This document shows positions 1-8,589 of a stretch of 64,000 bases of DNA, in pieces. The position numbers and the translations under genes are program-made. Location of the stretch: NCBI RefSeq assembly GCF_000304475.1, contig NC_018942.1, forward strand, positions 124,001-188,000, in the 5' to 3' direction. The stretch comes from Kazachstania africana CBS 2517 (Eukaryota; Ascomycota; Saccharomycetes; Saccharomycetales; Saccharomycetaceae). The number at the start of each line of letters is the position of its first letter. Position 1 is the first letter of the stretch. The notes beneath the pieces were generated by a model. It worked only from the letters and a program-made list of their open reading frames with translations. It had not been told where the DNA came from and did no database searches.

Positions 1-156
1 AATGACAGTAATTAAAAGAGTAGTGTTCTTTAAATGTAATAGCTATATTTTATATAAAATGTTCTTGATGATATTGGTATTTTACTCCTTTTATGAGAGA
101 AGATTTTTGAATGTATATAATTTTTTTTTATTTTATTTCTTAATTGTAGAGCCGCC

Positions 157-1092
157 TTATCTCTTTGAATGGTATGAGGAGTTCTCAGATGAAGAGTAGT
201 AATGATTTTGCATGTATGGTCTTGAGATATTGTCGGCACCCAAGTGGAAATTTCTATTTGTAGCATTGTTCAAAATTTCCTCATCTTTTGATGCAGATGT
301 TCTTTCTCTGATGTATAGTGACCAAAAAATGACGCAGATAACTAAGTAAAATGAAAAACTGAACCAACTCATCGTACCGGATTTCTTGCCTCTATAAGTG
401 TCAATAATATCCATACTTGCTGCAGGGACAAATTCGTAACTTGCTCTGATACCAACATGTGTATACATAGCCCCCATTCCCCAGAGCAGTACTATAACAG
501 AACTTAATAGTAGTAGGAATTTGTCTACTTGGAATTTCATAGGAACGCCAGGTAATATGACATAAACGATTAGTAAAAACATAATAAGAGTCAAGATAAT
601 TGTTGCAATTAGGACATAGGGATGGAGTACCTTCACCACAGTTAATTCTGCTATTTGAAGAATGTTCAATGTAGACTGATCACTTGTTGAATTTTCGGAA
701 GATGACGATTGGGAAAATTTAATTTGTAAATCTGAATATAATGAGGTATTTGTTAGATTTTTTCTTGCGTAGCAATAGGTGCTTAATGCCTGTCCTTGTA
801 AATCGTAGTTTGATGGCACATTACTGACACATACACCCATATAACCAGTTCTGATTTGAATCTTTTCCAAACCCGAAGTCTTATTCGAAGTAGCAAATGA
901 CTCTTTAATGATTGAGTACATTGGCGAATCAGAATTGAATTCGTAACGGACTAGAAATGTGTCATCATTAGATGTGTTGTAGCAACCTATCAAAAGAAAA
1001 ACTGTCAAAAAGACAGTAATAAAATTAAAAATTAATGCCATAAATCTTGGGGAGTTTTTGAAAAAAGACCATGTACTTTTGATACCTAACAT
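157..1092 (-). CDS. FIG1: Fig1-like pheromone-induced membrane protein
   Basis: Fig1 is a plasma- or cell-surface membrane protein used in mating, for pheromone-induced low-affinity calcium influx and cell fusion. The 311-residue product has a first hydrophobic segment at about residues 17-37, an extracytoplasmic part with several N-glycosylation sequons, the family motif GYMGVC at residues 83-88, then three more membrane segments and a short polar tail. The frame is open further upstream only through a TTG codon, so I chose the ATG at 1092-1090. Adjacency to ATP3 matches S. cerevisiae YBR040W/YBR039W. Upstream sequence carries an inverted pair of Ste12-type pheromone response elements (1321-1335), which fits the known pheromone induction of this family. 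Family assignment is firm from motif, topology and synteny. Confidence 0.88.
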   Translation of the reverse strand: MLGIKSTWSFFKNSPRFMALIFNFITVFLTVFLLIGCYNTSNDDTFLVRYEFNSDSPMYSIIKESFATSNKTSGLEKIQIRTGYMGVCVSNVPSNYDLQGQALSTYCYARKNLTNTSLYSDLQIKFSQSSSSENSTSDQSTLNILQIAELTVVKVLHPYVLIATIILTLIMFLLIVYVILPGVPMKFQVDKFLLLLSSVIVLLWGMGAMYTHVGIRASYEFVPAASMDIIDTYRGKKSGTMSWFSFSFYLVICVIFWSLYIRERTSASKDEEILNNATNRNFHLGADNISRPYMQNHYYSSSENSSYHSKR

Positions 1093-1181
1093 TGTTGAAC
1101 TAGTTTTTATGTGGTTGTCTTTCCTTGCCTTCTTTAAACCTCTCAAAACGCATCTTCATAAATTTAAAAGATATTTTATCA

Positions 1182-1189
1182 TTTATATA
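1182..1189 (-). promoter_or_regulatory. TATA box of FIG1
   Basis: TATATAAA on the minus strand, about 90 bases upstream of the FIG1 ATG, a usual place for a yeast TATA element. Seen in sequence; use not tested. Confidence 0.45.
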
Positions 1190-1320
1190 TGGCATTTCAA
1201 CATACCAACATTCCTGAATGTGTAACACTTACGAAACAAGCGTGAATAGTATTTTATACAATCGTTTTTCTTTTCACTGTCGTTATAAGCTCATTCAGTT
1301 AAACAAAATTGATACCAGTA

Positions 1321-1335
1321 TGAAACAAAGTTTCA
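1321..1335. promoter_or_regulatory. Inverted pair of pheromone response elements
   Basis: The 15-base string tgaaacaaagtttca is a perfect inverted repeat of TGAAAC around AAA. One arm is a full Ste12 consensus (TGAAACA) and the other matches six of seven. It lies about 229 bases upstream of the FIG1 ATG in the FIG1-ATP3 intergenic space. Ste12 is known to act on paired elements, and FIG1 is a pheromone-induced gene. Confidence 0.6.
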
Positions 1336-1440
1336 GAATGTTCAAATGAAAAAAAAAGAGGATCATAAAAAAAGTATGAATATATATGTTTATACATGGA
1401 TTTTCTTGGAGTTTACGGTTATATTTCCATCATTATGCGT

Positions 1441-2370
1441 TTAGTCTAACGAGGAAGCACCTGTAATAATGTCGACCAGTTCATTAGTGATGACGGCTTG
1501 TCTTGTTCTGTTGTATAGAATAGAATATTTACTGATCATGTCGAGCGCATTCTTTGAAGCGTTATCCATAGCATTTCTTCTAGCGGTAATTTCTGCGGCA
1601 TAACCATTTGCCATAGCCGTTAGCAATTGATTTGTTAAAGTGTATTCGAATAGATCAATTGGTACGTCAGAATCATTTTCAATTTCAAATTTGTTGAAAG
1701 AAGGTGATTTTTCAATGATTTCGGGATTATAGATCGGTTTTGATGTAGATTGGAATGAAAGTGAGCTTATCGGGTCATTATAATATATTGAAATTTTGTC
1801 ATATGATTCTGATGGATTCAATTCTTGTATCAATTTATCTGAAATTAAGGAAGCCTCGAAAAATGTGGGAGCATCTTTACCTATTCCATTGAAAGACAGT
1901 TTAAGTTGATGTGGATGACTCCTTAACAATTGCATCTTGACCTTATCGCCAATGGTAACGACATCGATGTCCGACAAACGGTCCTTATTTTCATATAGAT
2001 AGAACCTGACAGTTCTGGAAAGAGATGAATGGATTGAACCGCATAGCCCTTTATCCGAAGTGACTGCAATAATCAATTCTTTCATGTGATTAATGTCGTT
2101 ATTCTCGAGCTTCGCAGTTTCAGCATTTTTGTAAAATGCTAAATCAGTTTCATCAACTTTTTTGGCCGTTCTTTTAGCCTTTTCAGCCTTACTTAGTCTG
2201 GTAGAAGCAACAATCTTCATGGTCTTTGTGATTTTTTCGATATTTTTAATTGATTTCAAACGTGTTTCAACTTCTTTCAAGGTTGCATAGTTCCTAGAGA
2301 ACGGGGCTAATCTACCGGATGATATGCGCAAGAAATGAGCGCTATTGACAGCAGCAGTCCTTGAAAACAT
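1441..2370 (-). CDS. ATP3: F1-ATP synthase gamma subunit, mitochondrial
   Basis: This is the central-stalk gamma subunit of mitochondrial F1Fo ATP synthase, which rotates inside the alpha3beta3 head. The 309-residue product starts with a basic, Ser/Arg-rich mitochondrial presequence of about 30 residues, ending near PFSRNYATL. The long N-terminal helix (LKEVETRLKSIKNIEKITKTM) and the C-terminal helix (about residues 255-309) form the antiparallel coiled-coil shaft typical of the family. Length is close to the 311 residues of the S. cerevisiae protein. It is next to FIG1 as in YBR039W/YBR040W. A CCAAT box (minus strand, 2528-2532) about 160 bases upstream of the ATG would fit Hap2/3/4/5 control. 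The inverted-repeat element at 2645 begins only 275 bases upstream of the ATG. Confidence 0.95.
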   Translation of the reverse strand: MFSRTAAVNSAHFLRISSGRLAPFSRNYATLKEVETRLKSIKNIEKITKTMKIVASTRLSKAEKAKRTAKKVDETDLAFYKNAETAKLENNDINHMKELIIAVTSDKGLCGSIHSSLSRTVRFYLYENKDRLSDIDVVTIGDKVKMQLLRSHPHQLKLSFNGIGKDAPTFFEASLISDKLIQELNPSESYDKISIYYNDPISSLSFQSTSKPIYNPEIIEKSPSFNKFEIENDSDVPIDLFEYTLTNQLLTAMANGYAAEITARRNAMDNASKNALDMISKYSILYNRTRQAVITNELVDIITGASSLD

Positions 2371-2644
2371 GATAGATCGGAATAGAAGAAACTCTATTTT
2401 TATGGATTTAAGTCAAAATGGATTTTATTTCAGTCTTCTCTTCATGAATTGTACGATGGCTCCTCCTATCGTTTTTTTATCCTTTCTTACTTGCAATCCC
2501 AATTTGAGACAAAAATGATAAATTTCCATTGGCTGCCATCTCTAAGCACGCCCGCGTTGAAAGAAAAATACATTTTTGAAATTCCTTGAAAATTTGGAAA
2601 GCCCACAGGGTATCCTGTGTAACCCGGTCTTCCAATCTAGAATT
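2371..2644. other. ATP3 upstream region bordering the inverted-repeat insertion
   Basis: Promoter space of ATP3 (which reads leftward), ending where the left inverted-repeat arm begins at 2645. It holds a CCAAT box on the minus strand at 2528-2532 and a small hairpin around 2605-2630 (GGGT...ACCC). No gene is supported here. An open frame that runs into the repeat arm looks like chance. Confidence 0.5.
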
Positions 2645-2854
2645 AAGTTGTTTGACTTTTTTTACACACCAAAGACACCTACAACAAAACCAGTGCACCA
2701 TTTGTCCAACTGATTAAATTTGGGATTTCACAATATATTCGAATATTAGTGAACACTTTTCATGGACGCAACTTTATCCATATTGAAGAATCCCACACTA
2801 TAAAAATGTAGTTTTCGTTACTATTTGTTCTTAATATTATATACTATATTTATG
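2645..2854 (-). repeat. Left arm of 210-bp inverted repeat (truncated LTR)
   Basis: Read on the minus strand, this 210-base segment matches 3918-4127 over its whole length with no gaps and four mismatches. The shared sequence also resembles the middle-to-end part of the solo LTRs at 4168-4549 and 16422-16819: TTAAGAACAAAT, then a tatagtgt box, then AAAGTTGCGTC and CACTAATATTC. I therefore read it as a truncated LTR in inverted orientation. Its inner end touches the toxin-like gene leader. Its outer end at 2645 joins unrelated sequence. Confidence 0.85.
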
Positions 2855-2872
2855 GGAAAAATAACAGTAACC
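2855..2872 (+). other. GAAAAAT-type leader at the repeat junction
   Basis: Eighteen bases lie between the inner end of the left arm and the ATG of the signal-peptide frame. They begin ggaaaaataacag. Plus strands of the yeast L-A totivirus and of M killer satellite RNAs are known to begin with GAAAAA a short distance before the first ATG. The match in sequence and position suggests the integrated copy starts at an RNA 5' end (2855 or 2856). This is inference from a short motif. Confidence 0.45.
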
Positions 2873-3738
2873 ATGTGGAGATCCATCACTGTGTTAATTT
2901 CGGTAGTCACATTAGCCGCAGCCCAGTCCTTTAACTACTTGAGTCAGCTTGGACTTAACCGTTGACTAACATCACAGACATCAATGCACGAGCATACAAC
3001 TTCCTTAAGTGTTGTGAAGTCAACGGCTTTTCGAACGCTACTGCAGTCATAACGGACGCAGAGAATACTCTAGCATTAGTGGCCAATGCCACCACTACCA
3101 ATACCACACGTGCGGGACAGGTTTATGACTACTGTGCGATTAAATACGGCCTTAGCCTTAGAACTATGTTAGCCGTTAGAGCACAGTACCACGTAGAAGA
3201 TCAATACTGGTCGACTGTAGGGGAGCTACTCGCGGGAGAAATAGACCTCCCAAGCCTAGTCGATAACCCTGCCGTTACTAGCCAAACATCGATCACTGAA
3301 TTGGAAACAGCCCTTCAACGTAGAGCCACTGGCCACGACGGGGCATACTATGAAGTGTTTCCGTCAGATTACAACAATTGCGGGAGCCCTGACCTGGTCA
3401 CCACTTATACTGACGTGTGTGAGGGGTCTAACAGCGCGTTCAAAGCATATCAAGCTCGTAACACTAATGACAAAGCCATGGTCTTTATTACTTGGCCCCA
3501 TCACAGGTGCGAGAAAGGGGATTATGAGCGTCACGCCATCCTCCTCCATGAAATGATAGCCTGCACTAAACGCACAACATACTCCTGGTATGGATCTCTC
3601 CAAGATGATGTTTGCTATCTTGACCCGTCGGGTAGTGAGTGCGTCGAAGCATATGTAGATACGTGGTCCCCATCGGCAATGGCAAATGCCGACTACGTAG
3701 GCCCGTACTGGGCAGTGTGGGGTTCCAATCTGAGCTAG
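2873..3738 (+). pseudogene. Secreted killer-toxin-like preprotein gene, frameshifted
   Basis: A good ATG at 2873 opens a 30-codon frame coding for a typical secretion signal (a basic residue, then a hydrophobic run ending in Ala-rich sequence). It stops at TGA 2963-2965. The main body (about 258 residues, 2962-3738) lies in another frame with no usable ATG; its own frame has a TAA at 2956-2958. The two parts are thus split by a shift inside about 2959-2964. The body has nine cysteines, four N-glycosylation sequons near its start and one dibasic Arg-Arg (Kex2-type) site, the build of a secreted killer preprotoxin. I cannot place it in a named killer family. Base composition is unlike the neighbours: 31 of 60 bases are G/C in 3301-3360. 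It sits between inverted LTR-like arms. Confidence 0.65.
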
Positions 3739-3843
3739 CCTTTGAAGCACGGGCCGGCAACCAACTGTAATACGGATCCTGAAGGCGCTGTATCTATAGA
3801 TGATTCGATATGATAGCGTGCTCCAATGCTTAGGTCAATGTGA

Positions 3844-3911
3844 ATATTAAAAAGAAAAATAATAAAATAATACAAAATATAAACACATAAATTATTATAA
3901 AAAATTAAAGT
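3844..3911 (+). other. A-rich tract after the toxin-like gene
   Basis: About 68 bases that are almost only A and T, with A dominant, starting about 105 bases after the toxin-like stop codon and ending at the right repeat arm. M killer satellite RNAs are known to carry an internal A-rich stretch after the toxin frame. A reverse-transcribed poly(A) tail is another explanation. Confidence 0.45.
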
Positions 3912-3917
3912 ATACTA

Positions 3918-4159
3918 CATAAATATAGTATATAATATTAAGAACAAATAGTAACGAAAACTACATTTTTATAGTGTAGGATTCTTCAATATGGATAAAG
4001 TTGCGTCCATGAAAAGTGTTCACTAATATTCGAATATATTGTGAAATCCCAAATTTAATCAGTTGGACAAATGGTGCACTGGTTCTGTTGTGGATGTCTT
4101 TGGTGTGTAAAAAAAGTCAAACAACTTGTAGCTCGAATGTTCCAGTTTATGTTACAGCA
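3918..4159 (+). repeat. Right inverted-repeat arm running into an LTR end
   Basis: Bases 3918-4127 mirror the left arm at 2645-2854 (206 of 210 identical, no gaps). Beyond 4127 this copy continues to an LTR-type end, ccagtttatgttacagca, which matches the 3' end of the solo LTR at 16422-16819. The right arm therefore keeps the 3' end of the LTR while its 5' part is missing at the junction with the toxin-like insert. Confidence 0.8.
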
Positions 4160-4167
4160 AAAATTAT

Positions 4168-4549
4168 TGTAAGTTCAATACGGTAACAAGACAGATAATA
4201 CAGAGAGAATATGACACGACTTGTGTATATTCTAATTCAGGGACAGAGAGCTTGGAAATCGATCTGATCGTATAACTATAGCTGAAAGAGTATCAAAAAG
4301 TCTGTCCTCTTTTAATATATAAAATTATAAAGTAAGATAAAAGATTAAGAACAAATATGACGAAGAATTCCTTTTTATAGTGTGGAATCCTTCAAGATGA
4401 CAAAAGTTGCGTCTATGAAAAGTTTTCACTAATATTCAACCAAATTCGATAATATGAAATATTTAATTGAATTTAATAAATTGAACAGCGGGCGTCTAGG
4501 TTTTGATTCTGGGAAAGTAGTCACACGAATTTAGAGCTATGTTACAACA
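4168..4549 (+). mobile_element. Solo LTR (copy A), Ty3-like placement
   Basis: It starts TGTAAGTTC, ends TTACAACA and is close in sequence to copy B at 16422-16819; the first 116 bases of the two are identical. It contains a TATA-like ttttaatatataaaa and the tatagtgtgg box also seen in the inverted arms. Relative to copy B it lacks about 20 bases near the 3' end. No internal gag/pol sequence and no clear 5-bp target duplication are seen. Its end lies 15 bases upstream of a tRNA-Gly-like sequence, as expected of a Ty3-type element that inserts at Pol III start sites. Confidence 0.75.
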
Positions 4550-4564
4550 AAGATACGGTTTCTT

Positions 4565-4635
4565 ACGCAGGTGTTTTAGTCGTAAAATCCAACGTTGCCA
4601 TCGTTGGGCCCCCGGCTCGAGTCCGGGCCTCCGCA
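4565..4635 (+). pseudogene. Decayed tRNA-Gly(GCC)
   Basis: The anticodon arm (ccaacgttgccatcgttgg, anticodon GCC) and a well-paired T arm match yeast tRNA-Gly. The acceptor stem has mismatches at 1:72 and 4:69. The D arm has lost G10 and one of the conserved loop Gs, so the A box is damaged. I read it as a former tRNA gene that once served as an LTR target. A low-activity gene cannot be excluded. Confidence 0.7.
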
Positions 4636-4639
4636 TCTT

Positions 4640-6623
4640 TTCACAACGAATTTTTTTTTCAATAATCCAAAGCTCTTGGTTCCCTGAAGAGCCCGAGCGT
4701 TCTTCACTGCCCGTATATGAGACTATCCCTTGTTACGCTGCAAGATTATAATGTTTGAACGACAATAGGGCTAGATAATGTGGGAACTTCGCCTTTTTGA
4801 GCAAAATTCTTTCATTCTATAGCAGAACTTAAGTTGTTCGAGGATTTCTCTTCCAGATTAGAGAGACCGTCTATAAGTTGGAGAGTTATAGACAGCCAAT
4901 GATACTGGTTGAACAATTTGGTCTTTTTATGTGAAAAGAGTGGAAAGTACTAATGGGATGTAGTTTTTCTTGCATTTTTCTTCTCCTTTTCAGTGATGAA
5001 AAGATAGTAAAAATTCCGATTTAGGGCGGGTAATATATTCGTCTAGTAATGACCTGTAAGCTTCTTTTTGTTTAGGGTTTTTCAAGTGTAGGATGAGCCC
5101 AAAACGTTTCTTCACCTTCCCATATAAGGGGGTTCAGCAACGTTATCTCATGGCATATGGTACAGGGTCTCCCATTGTTTTATGGGTCTTATCTCTGGTT
5201 ATGAGGAAAATCAGTTCTAGCTGTTCCACATATAACCCATGCATCCCGGAGAGAACTTTGTATAAAATCTTGTCGAAAATGGACACTCTAAGACACAATT
5301 TCCATTGTCTTGACGTAACTACGTGGAGCCAGAAAAGCAATTTTGTTTGTTCGACAATAGTGGATAATACAGCTACGATGTCAAGATAAGTAGAGAATGA
5401 AGCAGCAGTCTTTCAATTGAGAGATCTTCTGTTATGCTACTTGATGGAAACAGATATTTGTATTATAGGACGTTGCGCTCCTGATTTAGGATATTTTGCC
5501 CGTCTAATTGCATGTTTTGTTTTCTATTTTTCAGATATCTAACACCCCAACACTATATACTCTTAATCCATTATTTTTAAAGAAAAGTGTCTCCTTTTAT
5601 TTGATTGCAATTCGATACTGTCAATTAGTAGAGAAAAAACATGTCATTTACGAGAGTTTCTTAAATTGACGTCTGGAAATCACTAAAAGACATTTTGTAT
5701 AATCTACCTTCTTCCAACAAAACAGGTTCCTAATTAATTGAATTTGGATCAAGCTTACAAAAGGACTTTCTAAAAAAAAGTCAATGTACATATGCTTGAT
5801 TTATGGCTTAATTCCGGTAATTAGGATACTCTGACGCATATATTTTAGTTTAGTGGACTGGAATATATGGGAGGGCCGATTTTGAATCTTTTCAGCTTCC
5901 TCAATTTGGTGTCAATTGGATGTCTTATTTATGGCACTTTACAATTGAAATATTCCATTTGCTTCATTATCTGATTCTTTTTCATTATGTTTTTAGTGTG
6001 GTCTTTCTTTCATTTTGAATCAATTTATTAAAAAAAAACCAAAGAAAACCCATTTACTGTTGAAACTATTGTCTGCAGTCCAAACACAATTAACTCATTT
6101 TCTGTAGTCCTTTGAAAAGACAAGAATTTTTTGGACCAGAAAGAAGATTTTTATTGCAAATTTTGGAAAAAGTTTAGACGAATTTTTTCTTAATAAAAAT
6201 TAATACAATATCCTTGATCTCATGCTTTTTTTTTGAGACTCTTTTCTTTAATGTGGGATGTATTTTCTTTTGAATGGATTGGTATGTTCTTTCTACAATG
6301 TTTATTTCTATGTCTTTTCAACACAAATTTTTGGAACTTTTCATCATTTTGAATTAATTTCAAAATGGTACTCTTCTACCACACGGCATCCGTATATATC
6401 CCACTTGAGACACACCCATTTTACTAACAAAGTAGTCATTTATTCGTTTCTTGTCACTGACTAACTCTTTTTTTCAGAGACCCATGAAAAAAATCACGGG
6501 ACCTCCTATTGTACGTGAAAAAGACTCATAGTTAGTATTTTCACTTATATATTACATAAACGTAGCTAATATTTGTTGAGCAAACATTGAAATACTAGAT
6601 ACGAAGAGAGGTACTGTAGTATT
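4640..6623. other. Gene-poor region before PDX3
   Basis: About 2 kb without a convincing intact gene. In S. cerevisiae CHS2, SCO1 and CSG2 lie between ATP3 and PDX3; none is recognisable here. The minus strand of about 5010-5390 translates into a peptide-like string broken by several stops and one frame change, which may be an old coding relic (see findings). The stretch from about 5550 to 6600 is A/T-rich with many T-runs, and its right end is the PDX3 promoter. Confidence 0.5.
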
Positions 6624-7310
6624 ATGCCAGGTAAATCAGAAAAGACAGAAACACCATTAATTTTTGCACCAGAGACATTTCAATACGATAAGTTGTCATT
6701 GTCAGAGGAGCAACTAGAAAAGGACCCAATCGACCAATTCACTAAGTGGTTCAACGACGCAAGAGATGATCCTACAGAAGCGCTACCAGAAGCGATCACA
6801 TTTTCCTCCGCAGAGTTACCATCTGGTAGAGTCTCGTCTCGTGTGTTATTGTTCAAAGAATTAGATCACCGTGGTTTCACCATATACTCCAATTGGGGTA
6901 CCTCTGCAAAGGCAAACGATATAAAAACGAATCCAAATGCTGCTATCAATTTCTTTTGGAGGAATTTGCAGAGACAAGTTCGTGTAGAGGGCTTTACAGA
7001 GTTTGTAAATCGTGAGACTTCTGAAAGATATTTCAAGACAAGACCAAGGGGCTCTAAGATCGGTGCATGGTCTTCCCCACAATCTCAAACTATTAAAAAC
7101 AGAAAGGAACTTGAAGAATTGGTCGAAGCAAATGCTAAAAGGTTCGAAAATGTTGAAGAAGTCCCTTGTCCTGAATACTGGGGTGGATTAAGACTCGTTC
7201 CTTTAGAAATCGAATTCTGGCAAGGTAGGCCAAGCCGTCTCCATGATCGTTTCGTCTACAGAAGGAAATCTGCTGAAGATCCTTGGGAAGTGATTAGATT
7301 AGCTCCATGA
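6624..7310 (+). CDS. PDX3: Pyridoxamine 5'-phosphate oxidase
   Basis: This FMN-dependent oxidase converts pyridoxine or pyridoxamine 5'-phosphate to pyridoxal 5'-phosphate, the last step of vitamin B6 cofactor salvage. The 228-residue product matches the usual yeast length. It has the flavin-binding split-barrel fold signatures: PSGRVSSRVLLFKELD (about residues 66-81), the FMN contact segment around FYSNWGTSAKA-like FTIYSNWGTSAKA, and the conserved C-terminal pair EFWQGRPSRLHDRFVY plus WEVIRLAP. PDX3 followed by HMT1 in the same direction matches YBR035C-YBR034C. The start is the first ATG of the frame. Confidence 0.96.
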   Translation: MPGKSEKTETPLIFAPETFQYDKLSLSEEQLEKDPIDQFTKWFNDARDDPTEALPEAITFSSAELPSGRVSSRVLLFKELDHRGFTIYSNWGTSAKANDIKTNPNAAINFFWRNLQRQVRVEGFTEFVNRETSERYFKTRPRGSKIGAWSSPQSQTIKNRKELEELVEANAKRFENVEEVPCPEYWGGLRLVPLEIEFWQGRPSRLHDRFVYRRKSAEDPWEVIRLAP

Positions 7311-7542
7311 TATGAACTCTCGTCAAATTGATATAATTGACCTATACGTCTATACATAATTTTCATTTCTTTTTAGTATGCTAACGTAATTTTCCTTTTC
7401 TTTTTCTCATCGGGAAACGTTGATCCAATTTTTTCTCAATATTAATGGAAAAATTTTAAACTCATCTTGAAATTTTAGTTCTTTTCAAGCCATAAGATCT
7501 AAAGAAAGCTTCAATTATCCGTAGCATATACATCCTATAACC

Positions 7543-8589
7543 ATGTCTAAGACTACCCGTGATGAATCAGCTACTGATAAAAAAGAATTGAATCAATTCG
7601 AACAACATTATTTCACCTCCTATGACCATTACGGTATTCACGAAGAAATGTTACAGGATACCGTCCGTACTTTATCCTACAGAAATGCCATTATGCAAAA
7701 CAAAGATATGTTCAAGGATAAGGTTGTCTTAGATGTTGGTTGTGGTACTGGTATTTTGTCAATGTTTGCAGCTAAGCATGGTGCCAAACATGTCATCGGT
7801 GTTGACATGTCAAGCATTATTGAAATGGCTCGAAAAATTGTTGACTTAAATGGGTTCTCTGATAAAATTACCTTATTACGTGGTAAATTAGAAGATGTCG
7901 TTTTACCTTTCCCAAAAGTTGATATAATTATATCTGAATGGATGGGTTACTTCTTACTTTATGAATCTATGTTAGACACCGTTTTATATGCAAGAGATAA
8001 ATATTTAGTGGAAGGTGGTTTGATCTTTCCAGATAAATGTTCAATTCATATTGCTGGTTTGGAAGACTCTGAATATAAAAGTGAAAAATTAAGTTACTGG
8101 CAAGATGTTTACGGTTTTGATTACACTCCTTTTGTTCCAATCGTAAAGGAAGAACCTATCGTTGATACTGTCGATAACAATGCAATCAACACTACAAAGT
8201 GTAAAATGATTGAATTCGATTTGAATACTGTCAAACTATCGGATCTTGATTTCAAAGTTCCATTCGAAGTTGAAGTTAAGAGACAAGACTGGATTAACGG
8301 TGTCATTTGTTGGTTCGATATTGTTTTCCCAGCCCCAAAGGGTAAAAAACCAATAGAATTCTCAACAGGTGCTCATGCTCCATACACACATTGGAAACAA
8401 ACTGTTTTCTATTTAGAAGATGATTTAGAATGTGAAAAGGGTGATATCTTAAGGGGTGAATTGACATGTTCACCAAATAAGAGAAATAACAGAGATCTAG
8501 ACGTTAAAATTTCCTATGAATTCGAAGCTAGAGGCGTCGACGCAAAAGAAAGATCGAGAAAAAATGAAAACGTCTATTTGATGCATTGA
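7543..8589 (+). CDS. HMT1: Type I protein arginine methyltransferase
   Basis: Hmt1 is the main PRMT1-type enzyme. It makes asymmetric dimethylarginine on RGG proteins such as the hnRNP Npl3 and fibrillarin, and affects mRNP export. The 348-residue protein shows the S-adenosylmethionine motif VLDVGCGTG (residues 62-70), the double-E loop SEWMGYFLLYE with catalytic Glu132 and Glu141, and the THW loop at 282-284, followed by the beta-barrel dimer domain. Length equals the S. cerevisiae protein. A likely substrate, NOP1, is also in this window (55022-55966). Neighbour order with PDX3 is conserved. Confidence 0.97.
   Translation: MSKTTRDESATDKKELNQFEQHYFTSYDHYGIHEEMLQDTVRTLSYRNAIMQNKDMFKDKVVLDVGCGTGILSMFAAKHGAKHVIGVDMSSIIEMARKIVDLNGFSDKITLLRGKLEDVVLPFPKVDIIISEWMGYFLLYESMLDTVLYARDKYLVEGGLIFPDKCSIHIAGLEDSEYKSEKLSYWQDVYGFDYTPFVPIVKEEPIVDTVDNNAINTTKCKMIEFDLNTVKLSDLDFKVPFEVEVKRQDWINGVICWFDIVFPAPKGKKPIEFSTGAHAPYTHWKQTVFYLEDDLECEKGDILRGELTCSPNKRNNRDLDVKISYEFEARGVDAKERSRKNENVYLMH

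Noticed and set aside
2..199. 65-codon open frame at the window start
   Set aside because: A/T-rich sequence at the 3' end of FIG1, with no motif; part of it overlaps FIG1 on the other strand.
2477..2701. 74-codon open frame on the minus strand reaching into the left repeat arm
   Set aside because: It starts inside LTR-like sequence, has no recognisable motif, and its extension in the right arm is interrupted by different sequence. Most likely chance.
5093..5389. 98-codon open frame on the plus strand
   Set aside because: It does not resemble any known protein. The opposite strand reads more like a decayed gene, so this looks like its shadow.
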